Assembly: GCA_018340375.1 (NCBI GenBank)
Contig: JAFFJZ010000043.1
Span: forward strand, 124,001-188,000
Source: Gonatopus flavifemur
Lineage: Eukaryota; Arthropoda; Insecta; Hymenoptera; Dryinidae
Direction of reading: 5' to 3'
DNA: 64,000 nt
In this document: positions 54,804 through 64,000 of the stretch, piece by piece
Layout: each line of letters opens with the position of its first letter
Numbering within the stretch: the stretch's first letter is position 1
Position numbers and translations under genes: made by a program
The notes under the pieces: generated by a model
Seen by the model: only the letters and a program-made list of their open reading frames with translations
What the model was told of the DNA's origin: nothing
Database searches by the model: none

Positions 54804-55737
54804 ATGGAAAAAATTGAATATCGTGCAGTCATTAGATTCTTTGTTTTGAAGGGTTTGAAAGCAAAGGAAATTTATGAACAATTGTTAGAAGTGTATAAGG
54901 AGTCCTCATTGAGCATGTACATAATATGGTTAGTGAAGATCCAAGTTTGACTAAGCGTGAAATTGCTAATGCCATAGGCATCTCAGACGAACGAGTACTC
55001 CATATTTTACATGAAGAATTACGTATGAAAGAAATGTTTGGAAAGTTAGTGCCGCACACGTTAACAATTCAACAAAAACTGGATCGAAAACAAATTTCTC
55101 AGCGTAATTTGGAGCGTTTTAAGCAGAATAAAACCGACTTCTTGCGTCGTTTTATAACTATGGATGAGACTTGGATCTACCACCATGATCCTAAATTGAA
55201 ACAAGAACGTTTACAGTGGACTGAAGCTGGTTGTTCAGCTCCAAAGCAGTTGAAGTCACAACGATCGGCAAAGAAGGTTATGGCATCAGTTTTTTGGGAT
55301 GCAAAAGGAATTTTGTTCATTGATTATCTTCAGAGAGGAAAACAATCAACTCCGAATATTACTGCAGCCTTTTGGATCAGCTGGATGAAAAAATTCGTGA
55401 GAAAAGACCTGGTTTAAAGAAGAAAAAAATCATTCCTCATCAAGATAATGCACCTGCTCACAAAAGTGTTTTGACGATGGCTAAATTCAAAGAACTCAAG
55501 TACGAATTGCTTGAACATCCACCGTATTCGCCAGATTTGGCTCCTAGCGACTACTATCTCTTCAGAAATCTCAAACAATTCCTTCGTGGAAAGCATTTTT
55601 CGTCGAATGAAGAGGCCATAGCAGCCATAGACGGTTATTTTGCAGAGCTTCCGGAAAACCATTATAAGGATGGGATAAAATTATTGGAAGATCATTGGAA
55701 CAAGTGTATTGAGCTTCTAGGAGATTATATTGAATAA
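54804..55737 (+). pseudogene. mariner M9 transposase with internal deletion and frameshift
   Basis: Starts MEKIEYRAVIRFFVLKGLKA (54804). After LLEVYKESSL about 45 residues present in M5 are missing and the frame changes, resuming at HNMVSEDPSLTKREIANA. ITMDETWIYHHD (first D) is intact. A one-base loss near 55342 shifts the frame before SEYYCSLLDQLDE-like sequence; the final frame holds HQDNAPAHKS and LAPSDYYLFRNLK (second and third D) and ends ELLGDYIE. Inactive. Confidence 0.92.
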
Positions 55738-55806
55738 AAAAATATATTTCGTAACAAAAACAGTATTCTTTCATTTCGAGCGCAGAAACTTTTCAACCAA
55801 CCTGTA

Positions 55807-57194
55807 AATCCTCTTAATTCATTATCATTTTTAGCAACAGCGATGATAAAAGAGCTACACTTTAACAAATTTCACCATGCTGATGGTTGAAATCATCAGA
55901 AATTGAGGAGTCATAGTCGAAATTTTCCAATTTTTCTGGCTTACGGACACCAATAGGACTTGACACGATGGAATTTATCTGAATGTATTATATAAATCAA
56001 TGCAATTCAAGATCATTCAATTATCAAATAACATGGAAAACAAACAACAACGTCCACACTTAGGCAACAGCATGTTTCTCATTTTCTTTGGTACACACAA
56101 ATAGACACATCCCATATCCCCTACACTGATTTGTTTTTACTCTTGGTGACAGTAATTACCGGAAAATATTGTCAGTCCAAGAGGTAACTCTCATGTTTAG
56201 CCGAGATATTTTGAGTCATGTGTCACCACACGCTATGCCAAAAAGCCTTACCAGTCATGTGTTTATTTTCGCGAGGCGCGAAGAAAGTAGGAGAAAAGAA
56301 AGAAGGTACGACTACAGAGAAGAGGTAGGGTAGAAATTAATAATGATTCAAAATATGAGAGAAATGGTAATGACAAAGAGGATGGAAAGAGTTTTTACTC
56401 ATTGGAAAGAATTTTGAATTTCCGTTGTTCGTTTCCTCATACAGTAAATTACTTTGCATAAAATAAAAGACTAAAAGAGGAATGCTTAAGATGGGGGAAA
56501 TGGATATTTTCTCTGGGAATTGTTCATTCTTCAAGAAGAATGCGAGAAAGAATTTGTTTTCCGACACACATTTGACCTTGAAACGGCTGGAAGAGGACTA
56601 TTCCGATTAAGATGCACCGGGAAAATGTTCTCTTAATATGAGAACAACTGAAAACTTTTGTTTGACGGGAGTTTTAGGTTGTTCGTATCATAATAAAAAT
56701 GTTCAGTTGTTTCAACAAAACACTCTTTTCGGTATATGAACCTAAACCATCGTCACGTTTGCACTCGCCAGCTGTGTTGCCAGAAAATCCTAAAATTCAA
56801 CGGAATTATTCATACATGTGTTTTAGGTAATGACCATCACTGACCGGAAAATGAAATCATTCGCCAAGACGGCGTCAAACACTGAGGAAACTGTTTTGTT
56901 GCACCTACTGAGACAATTTGTTACTATATGTCTAACAAAAATTTGGAGGAACATTTTGGACTAAGTAATTTTGAATTTGGAGACAAAAAAATTGTGGGTT
57001 CCTCGAAATGGTCCCAAAGCTTCCGAAGCAATTTTTGATTCACTGAATTACAGGTGATTTGGTAGAATCTTTTTAGTTGGCACAGCTAAATTTTCTAAAT
57101 AGGCTAAATCAAAACCACTAAATTTTGAGTTCTTGTAACAAAAAATTATGTTTGGACATATATCAACCATATATTCGTTGTCAGTGAAGTTTGT
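55807..57194. other. no recognisable gene or element
   Basis: Short frames only. A weak inverted pair (ACCGGGAAAATGTTCTC near 56617 and GAGTGTTTTGTTGAAACAAC near 56710) may be an eroded MITE. Confidence 0.45.
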
Positions 57195-57196
57195 TA

Positions 57197-57286
57197 CCCA
57201 TATGAAAAAAATTTCCAACAATGTATACAATATTGTACATCATTTATATACAATTATATACATTTTTGGACATTTTTCCACATGGA
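57197..57286. mobile_element. CCCATGTG-family CCC-type element, 90 bp, TSD TA
   Basis: CCCATATGAAAAAAATTTCC to GGACATTTTTCCACATGGA; TA at 57195-57196 and 57287-57288. Confidence 0.77.
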
Positions 57287-57298
57287 TAGGTACATTCA

Positions 57299-57802
57299 GG
57301 GCCGGCGCCAGGGAATCCGCCGCCCCGGGCAAGAGCAAGTCCCGCCGCCCCTGCATCGGGGAGTACTTGACCGACCAAAAAAAAAAAAGGTCCCTAACAT
57401 ACGTCGCATCGTCGTGTTGAAATGAAATTCTGAAGATGCTATGAATATCGGTTGTGATTAGTTAGTTTCTTAACAACTTTTTTGTACAAAAGAAATTCTT
57501 CTTGCTTTTGTACTGGCAAAGTCTTTCAAAACTTCAGTTAAGTCCAAGTCTTCTGCCAGTTTGTGCTCTATTGAAATGATTGCTAGTCCATTCAAACGGC
57601 TTTGAGATATCGTGGAGCGCAAGTGCGTTTTCACCGATTTCAATTTTGAGAAACTTCTTTCTGCACTCGCTACCGTCATAGGAAGAGTCAGCAAAATCCT
57701 CAAAGCTATGGCTGCATTTGGAGCGAAATTGTGCCGCGTAATGAATTGAAGAGTATCGATGGGACTACTTCTAGGCTGCATAAGCGTAGAAACTACTTTC
57801 AA
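57299..57802 (-). pseudogene. hAT element end with dimerisation domain fragment
   Basis: CAGGGCCGGCGCCAGGG at 57299 is a hAT-type terminal repeat in a strikingly GC-rich 60-bp stretch. On the minus strand, 57802-57470 encodes the hAT dimerisation region: FAPNAAIALRILLTLPM, VASAERSFSKLKSVKTHLRS and SRLNGLAIISIEH. Protein and end have the expected relative orientation (C terminus next to the TIR). The rest of the transposase and the other end are not found; a 5'-truncated remnant. Confidence 0.85.
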
Positions 57803-58674
57803 TCCATCTCAAAGTTCTGCTGCACTGATATCACTCACCGACTCACATAACTCATAATGGCGACCATAGAAACCCAATATGATTGGTCCATCAGAAAATC
57901 CACTAGAAATTACTAGCGATTACCTTTTATACGTATAATACATGTATTAGACAGGCTATATATTACGTCAGAAACTGCACTCGACAAGTAAAATTCTCAA
58001 CCTTGCTCCTGATGCCATCAAACAAACGATCAAATGAATTGAAGTGAGCATCTCATCAACAATGTCGAATCCCATTTTCATCTGCAGTAACAGAGAAAAA
58101 AGGAGGATACTCGAGTCACGAGTTTTTTGACGAAGTACAATTTGAATACCAACGAAAAAATAGACAGAACGAAAGTCATCGTGATATCAAAAAATGCTCG
58201 TAGTTTTCTTAAGAATATCAAAATTTGGAATTCACTCGTTAACTTTCCCCTCATGTGGCGGATGATCGCTTTGAAATGATGATTATAATTCTTGTGAAAT
58301 TTAATTTCGACACTTCGTGTAATTTTCAGTTGGTGCTCATTGGAAATAATAAGGATGAAGACAATAAATTTCCCAGCCACCCAAAGCATTTTTTTTTTCG
58401 AGAACTCGAATGGAATTGTCTCAACATTTTTTTGAACTAATCAATTCATAAGAAGTTCTAAAAACGTTCTGTTTTGACCCTTAAACGGTAACACCTCTCA
58501 AAACCACGTCAACCGTAAACCCCGGTCTAACAGTATGTGAGACCGATATTACTGTTTGAAGGTTAGAAGTTCGTAAATTGCTCTACTAAATATTTCTATT
58601 CTGAGGCTCAAAGCAGAAAACATTTCACTGTTTAGTTACTGACATATTTATAGTTATATTTGGAATATATCATA
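57803..58674. other. no recognisable gene or element
   Basis: AT-rich, short frames only. Confidence 0.5.
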
Positions 58675-58888
58675 CACTGAGAAAAGTGAACTGTAACCAT
58701 TACCATGCGAAAATAGTAGTGGAATGACAGAATCAGGTTATTTGGTATCCATCTTCATGTAAATGGTAACCATTCCCATGTGCATGAGAATTGCTACGAT
58801 TCTCTATATTATCCGAAACCAAATTCGCGAAGTTGTCCCCCAATTACTATTTGTACATGGTAATCATTACATTCCACTTCTCTCGGTG
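58675..58888. mobile_element. 214-bp MITE, TIR CACTGAGA, TA duplication
   Basis: CACTGAGAAAAGTGAACTGTAAC and the complement of CACCGAGAGAAGTGGAATGTAAT; TA at 58673-58674 and 58889-58890. GGTAACCATT / AATGGTTACC-like words recur within. Confidence 0.82.
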
Positions 58889-59447
58889 TAGAAAAACATA
58901 AACCACACAATACCACAGTTCAGAAAGAGTTTTTAATGCATTTATTTTCAATTCTCATAGTTCCAAATTGATTCATTATAAATTTTTTCTCAACTGAAGG
59001 GTTGTGTGGGGTATCATGTTGAATGCAACTTCAAATATCTCGCAAACTAAGTGATAAAATGTTTTCTGCTTTGAAGCTCAAACTGGAATAAGTTGAACAA
59101 ACATTGATGGAATTTTCAAATTTTTCTACTGAAACCCTAACTATAGGCCTAACTTGAACTGAACCATGATATAACATACACGTTAATGAGAATTGCCTAC
59201 AATGAAGATCCAAGCGAAAATAATCATGCAAATGCCCCCTTGTAATTTGTATTATGGAAAGAATCTTTAATAGAAAAATATTTTCTCCCATTTTATTCCA
59301 AATCACGTTTTATTGAGCCAGGGTGTCCAGCGGTTATGGAATTTTAACGGAACGGGTCAATTACGTGGTTTGTTTGGAAAGAAGAACCAATAAAACAAAC
59401 GACAAAATTCCAGATTCAAACACCCTGATTGAACTAATAAACCTGGC

Positions 59448-59590
59448 AGGGATGGGCACTTTTGTACTCCCGGAATACTTTTATTGGGAGTACTTTTTTT
59501 TCTTGTGTAAAATGTCTTCATGCCTTCATATGAGGTCAAAAAAAGTACTCCCAGTAAAAGTATTCCGAGAGTACAAAAGTGCCCATCCCT
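59448..59590. mobile_element. hAT-like MITE, AGGGATGGGCACTTTTGTAC ends
   Basis: Arms of about 60 bp: AGGGATGGGCACTTTTGTAC to GTACAAAAGTGCCCATCCCT, with AGTACT words next to both ends. The flanking 8-mer is not resolvable. Confidence 0.78.
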
Positions 59591-60462
59591 ATAAAAGGGT
59601 TGAACTTTCCTTGCTTCTCCCTGTGAATAATCACCCGTACAACACATGACGTGTCAAGCTTATGGGAGGAACGTATTTTTGGGAACATAGGAACATACCA
59701 TCCATATTCTAGGCACATTCATGCCCATAGAAATGTCCGCCGAAATGACCTGAATTCAAGAATATGGGAGGCATGTTCTGTTGATCATCTCATACGCATC
59801 TAGTTTTCGTGTTACAAAAGAGGTTATGTATTTCTAAAAGACTTCTGTCAACATATTCAGGATGTCTTATGCAGCATCAGTATCATAATTCAATCATAAT
59901 TCTTTCCAGAAGAAGAATTACTGTTAAATAGCTTTTCTCATGTTGTATGAGATATCTTTCAAAAGTGTTTTGGAATTGCTTAACCTCTGAAGTTCTGTCG
60001 GCTCCTAATGAGTGACGAAAAACACTACACGTCACTATAATTGAACTGTCATAAATATTAATTGTGGTTTTGTCTTATACATTTTCAACATTGTCACTAA
60101 AGATACGCGTCGAGCTACTGTAGATGAAATCTTAAAATTTCCTATTGCATGGTCATAGAGCTATATTTCGTAAGTGCACGCTGTATCTCCGTGATTTTGA
60201 TAAAAATCCGATAAATTAATCTAAATAAGGCTGAGATAATTCCGTGCATTCGACACAACTTAAAAAAAAGTTTTGAGACAGTATACAAATTCATAAAGAT
60301 TGATAAAGATCACCATTTCATTCCGACTCGCGTACACAAAACAATGAATTCATCGGTCATTTGCAAATGAGAGGTTATAGTTTACTGAGTTCATGAAAAT
60401 CTTCCCGCCATGTGGATTGAATATAATTCTTACAATATTGCCACATGATGTGAAATGATATA
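59591..60462. other. no recognisable gene or element
   Basis: AT-rich, short frames only. Also applies to 58889-59447. Confidence 0.5.
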
Positions 60463-61807
60463 CGAGGTGTGTTCAAAAAGTGAGGTGACTTTGTATTTTT
60501 AAGAAAAAATATTTATTTATTTATCAATATTCATGTTGTCCCCTTCAAAGTAATCCCCCTCAGATACAATACACTTATGCCAACGGTTTTTCCAATCCTC
60601 GAAGCACTTCTCATAAGCACTTTTCGGTATAGCCTTGAGCTCTTGCAGCGATGCAGTCTTCATCTCTTCAATCGTTGCAAATCTCCGTCCTTTCATAGGT
60701 CTCTTTAGTTTTGGGAACAAGAAAAAGTCACATGGGGCCAAATCCGGTGAATATGGTGGCTGAGGCATGATTGTGGTGTTGTTTTTGGCCAAAAAATCTC
60801 TCACAAGCAAAGATGAGTGAGCAGGGGCATTATCGTGATGCAAAAGTCATGAATTATTTTTCCACAATTCTGGACGTTTTCTTCGTATTGCTTCTCGCAA
60901 ACGGCGCATAACTTCAAGATAATACTGTTTATTGACCGTACGACCATATGGTAAAAACTCCTGATGCACCACGCCATGGTAATCGAAGAAAACAGTGAGC
61001 AAAACTTTGACATTTGATCGAACTTGGCGTGCTTTTTTCGGTCTTGGCTCATCTGGGGTCTTCCATTGGGACGATTGGACTTTGGTTTCGACATCATAAC
61101 CATATACCCATGATTCGTCACCAGTTATGACCGTTTTGAGTAAATCTGGGTCGTCGTTGACGTCATTCAACAGTTCTTGAGCGATGCTCATGCGACGGTT
61201 CTTTTGGTCAAAATTTAGCAATTTCGGAACAAACTTCGCTGACATACGTCTCATGCCCAAAACGTTAGAAAAAATTTCATGGCACGAGCCAAGCGATAAA
61301 CCAACATCCTCAGCAACTTCTCTGATAGTGATTCGACGATTTTCCAAAACAATTTTCTTCACTGCTTGAACGTTTTCATCAGTTGTTGACGTGCTTGGGC
61401 GTCCAGAGCGAGGCTCGTCATTGGCATCTTCCCGGCCATCTTGGAAGAGTTTGTACCTCTTGTAAACATTTTTTTTACTCAGAACAGTTTCACCGTATGC
61501 TACTGTCAACATTTTAAGTGTTTCGGAGCACTTTATTTTATTTTTTACACAAAATTTGATGCAAATCCTTTGATCCATATTTTTCGATAGCAAGAAATCG
61601 CCGAGCACGCAAAACACTTATAACCTTATAACCTTAGAGCCTATAACCTTTACGCCTCTCACAACCAAGCAAAAAATGCCATACACTTGAAACTTGGTAC
61701 AGATGTTCGGGAAGAGTGTGCCAACATAACAAAACAAAAAAATCGATAATCGAAAGTACGTTGCCCGCGAAATTTGAAAAGTCACCTTACTTTTTGAACA
61801 CACCTCG
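60463..61807 (-). mobile_element. mariner M10, 1345 bp, sister of M2
   Basis: Ends CGAGGTGTGTTCAAAAAGT; TA at 60461-60462 and 61808-61809. Very close to M2 throughout. Has a 23-bp partial duplication of ATAACCTT-containing sequence near 61620-61645 in the 5' leader. Confidence 0.95.
60517..61578 (-). pseudogene. mariner M10 transposase with one premature stop
   Basis: MDQRICIKFC at 61578. All family landmarks are present: HTH regions, KFVPKLL, D154 (ITGDESWVYG), D249 (HHDNAPAH) and D284 (APCDFFLF), DD34D by counting. The only break is codon 244 (60847-60849): TGA where sister M2 has TGG (tryptophan), five codons before the second catalytic aspartate. No insertion and no frameshift. Confidence 0.94.
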
Positions 61808-61889
61808 TATGCCAGGAATATGTTGTTTAGAATATTCCGTTGTCCATGAGATTATGCATTTTTCACATGCTGAACATATGTTTTACACA

Positions 61890-62259
61890 TCACGTGTTAT
61901 ACGGGCATCATCATCATGAAGTAATCAGTCTCATAACTGGTTTGATGAAATCCTCCAATCCTGTCTATTACCCGCCAAACATTTAATTTCTACATATCTA
62001 CGACAGCTTTTGTCTTGTATAATTTGTTTCATATAACTTCATCTAGGTCTACCTGTTTTCGTGTTGGAATTAATTTATCTATTTTCTCCCTCCGATTGGA
62101 ATAACTTATTAAACATAGCGGACTGTATTTGTGTGCCTTGCATGGCGTCTTCGGCCGGACTGGTCCCCTTGCCTCTTTTCCGCATCTCTCTACATGACCA
62201 TTCTTCGCGGTGCCCACAGAGGGCAGCATTTTACGATTAAGTATAATGTTTCTTCAACA
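61890..62259 (-). repeat. probable 3' LTR of the BEL/Pao element
   Basis: Read on the minus strand: a purine tract AAAGGGGGGAGT (62262-62273) is followed by TGTTGAAGAAACATT, a typical polypurine tract-LTR junction (TG start at 62259). The LTR's far end is not fixed; a candidate ends ACA near 61890. The other LTR is outside the window. Between 62260 and 62544 there is AT-rich untranslated DNA. Confidence 0.5.
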
Positions 62260-62544
62260 AACTCCCCCCTTTGAAAGGGTGTACTCTTTCAATATGAAAC
62301 ATTCAAGGATACAGAATACCATAAAACGCCATGCAATATTACACCAGATGATTATTACATAAACAATGCATATAAATAAACAAACATGAATTACAATGAT
62401 TACAAATGAATTACAATAATAAAATGAAAGAAACAAAAAATGGAAATCATAAGGACAAAATTTTTCCTTTTTAAATTCAAACATCGAGTGAAGGTTTTTT
62501 TTTTGACAAAACAATAGCAAATCATATAGTTAAAAGGACGAAAT

Positions 62545-64000
62545 CTATTCCACAGGAAGCGGACACAAATTGACTGTAGCCCGCTTAATCAAACCTTTCG
62601 CTGTTTTGATTGTCGCAACACGCACAATTGAATCATCTCCCGGATGCAATTGTGTTATACGTCCTAAGCACCATCTCATGGGTGGAAGATTTGTTTCCTT
62701 GATGATAACAAGAGCTCCTTCCCTCCAATCATGGACGTTGGTTTTCCATTTTGTGCGACACTGCATTTCGGAAACATATTCCTTGGACCATCTCTTCCAA
62801 AAATGTTGTTGAAGAGCCTGTAACCTTTGATAATTTGATGAGCGTGACTTTGGGATGCAAGTTACGTCCGGGTCAGGAACCGGAAGTCCCGATCGTCCAA
62901 TAAGAAAATGCGACGGCGTGAGCGCGGATAAATCAGAAGGATGAGATGACATAGGAGTCATGGGTCGCGAGTTCAAAATTGCTTCAATTTGTGCCAACAA
63001 GCTATATAATTCTTCGAAGGTTAAATTCGCATTACCCATCACTCTTTTGATGTGATATTTGGAGGATTTTATCCTAGCCTCCCATATGAGGAGAATACGC
63101 GGGTATAAATTTCCAATCAAATCTTTGATTAGCAAAGCTTTCGACTAACTCATTTTGGTTATTCTCCAAGAATTCACCCAATTCCTTCAGCTCCGAAGAA
63201 GCTCCCACAAAATTAGAACCATTGTCAGACATTATTTTCGTAGGCATACCGTGACGAGACACAAAGCGATGAAGAGCCAATATAAAAGCCTCAGTGGTGA
63301 GATCTGATACCAACTCTATATGTATTGCACGTGTAGTCAGACAAATGAAAAGACACTCGTACGCCTTCGTGATTTTACAGCCACGACCACGTCTGTCCTT
63401 AACAAAAAATGGACCACCATAATCCACTCCTCCATGACTGAATGTGGAGATGGGGTTAGACGTATCGAAGGTAGATCTCCCATGACTTGCTGCACCTCTG
63501 ATGGTTTGTTTCTAAAACACGTGATACACTTATGCACTATATTTTTTGCTAAATTTCTACCACCTATGGGCCAATATTTTCCTCTAATGCTTGCTAACAA
63601 CGCTTGAGGCCCCAAATGTAGTTGTGTTATGTGTTCATGTGAAAAAATCAACTTAGTTAGCGGGTGATTAGCCATGAGAACAATCGGATGTTTTTTGTTG
63701 AAGTCATAAATGGAATGTCTGAGGCGACCGCCCAAGCGCAAAGTATCGTCTTTATGTAAAAAAGGATTCAACTTAATGATTTTATTCTTCCTTTTCAATA
63801 ACTTGTTTGCTGACAAGGTATTAATTTCTGTCGCAAATGAATTCTGTTGAGCCGTTTTTACCAAGTGCAACATTGCATTGTCCAATTCGTCCCTTGTTAT
63901 TGGTCTCTTATATCGTTCAATATGAGGTTTCAGGCAATTACTCTTGAATCTTAGGCACCAAGCCGTGACTCTTATCATCCTGTTCAGCGTAGAGAAATTT
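62545..64000 (-). pseudogene. BEL/Pao retrotransposon pol, C-terminal part (integrase), frameshifted
   Basis: Order on the minus strand from the right edge: a linker region following the protease/RT part, the integrase zinc-binding H-H-C-C segment (around 63650-63500, with HKCITCFRNKP), the integrase core with its two aspartates (DYGGPFF and SDNGSNFVG), and the Pao-type C-terminal domain (DUF5641-like, with RWSKEYVSEMQ and a WREGALVII start), stop at 62545. Three frames are used: breaks lie near 63459 and near 63080, the latter next to a short direct repeat. Gag, protease and reverse transcriptase would lie beyond 64000. Non-functional as it stands. Confidence 0.92.

Larger units (their letters stand above)
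51739..55804 (+). mobile_element. mariner M9, split by a 2.9-kb transposon
   Basis: Inverted ends CAGGTTGGTTGAAAAGTT; TA at 51737-51738 and 55805-55806. Without the inserted element it is about 1177 bp. Sister of M5 in inverse orientation. Confidence 0.95.

Noticed and set aside
7731..57286. Assigning all CCC-ended elements to piggyBac
   Set aside because: piggyBac duplicates TTAA; fifteen insertions here show only a 2-bp duplication of many different dinucleotides.
7731..57286. Assigning CCC-ended elements to Helitrons
   Set aside because: Helitrons start TC, end CTRR with a hairpin, lack TIRs and make no duplication; these have inverted CCC...GGG ends and duplications.

Overview
This 64-kb window looks like non-genic DNA from an AT-rich arthropod genome, most likely an insect. 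I base this on its mariner-type transposases (irritans-like, mauritiana-like and DD41D rosa-like), a BEL/Pao retrotransposon, BED-finger hAT genes with spliceosomal introns, and dozens of short inverted-repeat elements. I found no convincing host protein-coding gene. A possible host 5' exon with a splice donor lies near 22.6-23.1 kb. Almost everything else I can read is mobile DNA, much of it nested, and many insertion junctions can be fixed to the base from target-site duplications (TSDs).

Layout. 0-1.3 kb: decayed mariner split by an 8-bp-TSD element and an 80-bp palindrome. 2.6-9.5 kb: mariner M2 with a hAT inside, then a composite (copy A of a TAGAGATGGGCC family) carrying a TTAA foldback, a CCC-type element and an intact irritans mariner (M3, the only undamaged transposase gene). 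13.2-15.35 kb: DD41D element with ~375-bp inverted repeats inside a short hAT-type element. 17-30 kb: AT-rich DNA peppered with small elements. 27.6-28.9 kb: mariner M5. 30.3-38 kb: five-level nest (copy C > mariner M6 > 6.1-kb hAT > CCC element > CCC element). 38-47 kb: copy B plus two large CCC-type elements filled with satellite-like arrays of 65, ~132, ~177 and ~227 bp. 51.7-55.8 kb: mariner M9 containing a 2.9-kb element with a divergent hAT-like protein. 60.5-61.8 kb: mariner M10, sister of M2. 61.9-64 kb: 3' end of a BEL/Pao element.

The main discovery candidate is a large, diverse set of elements whose ends read 5'-CCC...GGG-3' and which are flanked by 2-bp TSDs. Fifteen insertions have exact 2-bp duplications (AA, CT, GA, TT, AG, GT, TC, TG, TA), so this is not the TA preference of Tc1/mariner nor the TTAA of piggyBac. 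Empty sites for several can be read within the window. Members share only the terminal CCC. Their interiors are built from repeated copies of a short word that also occurs next to the terminus, and the larger ones have expanded into arrays. In the CCCTGGT subset the right end reads pyrimidine tract-CAG|GG, a ready 3' splice site. One such element sits inside the coding exon of the 6.1-kb hAT gene where splicing it out would keep the frame.

The three copies (A, B, C) of the TAGAGATGGGCC family act as internal controls, each showing the empty site for insertions in the others. All calls come from reading the sequence; no database search was possible.
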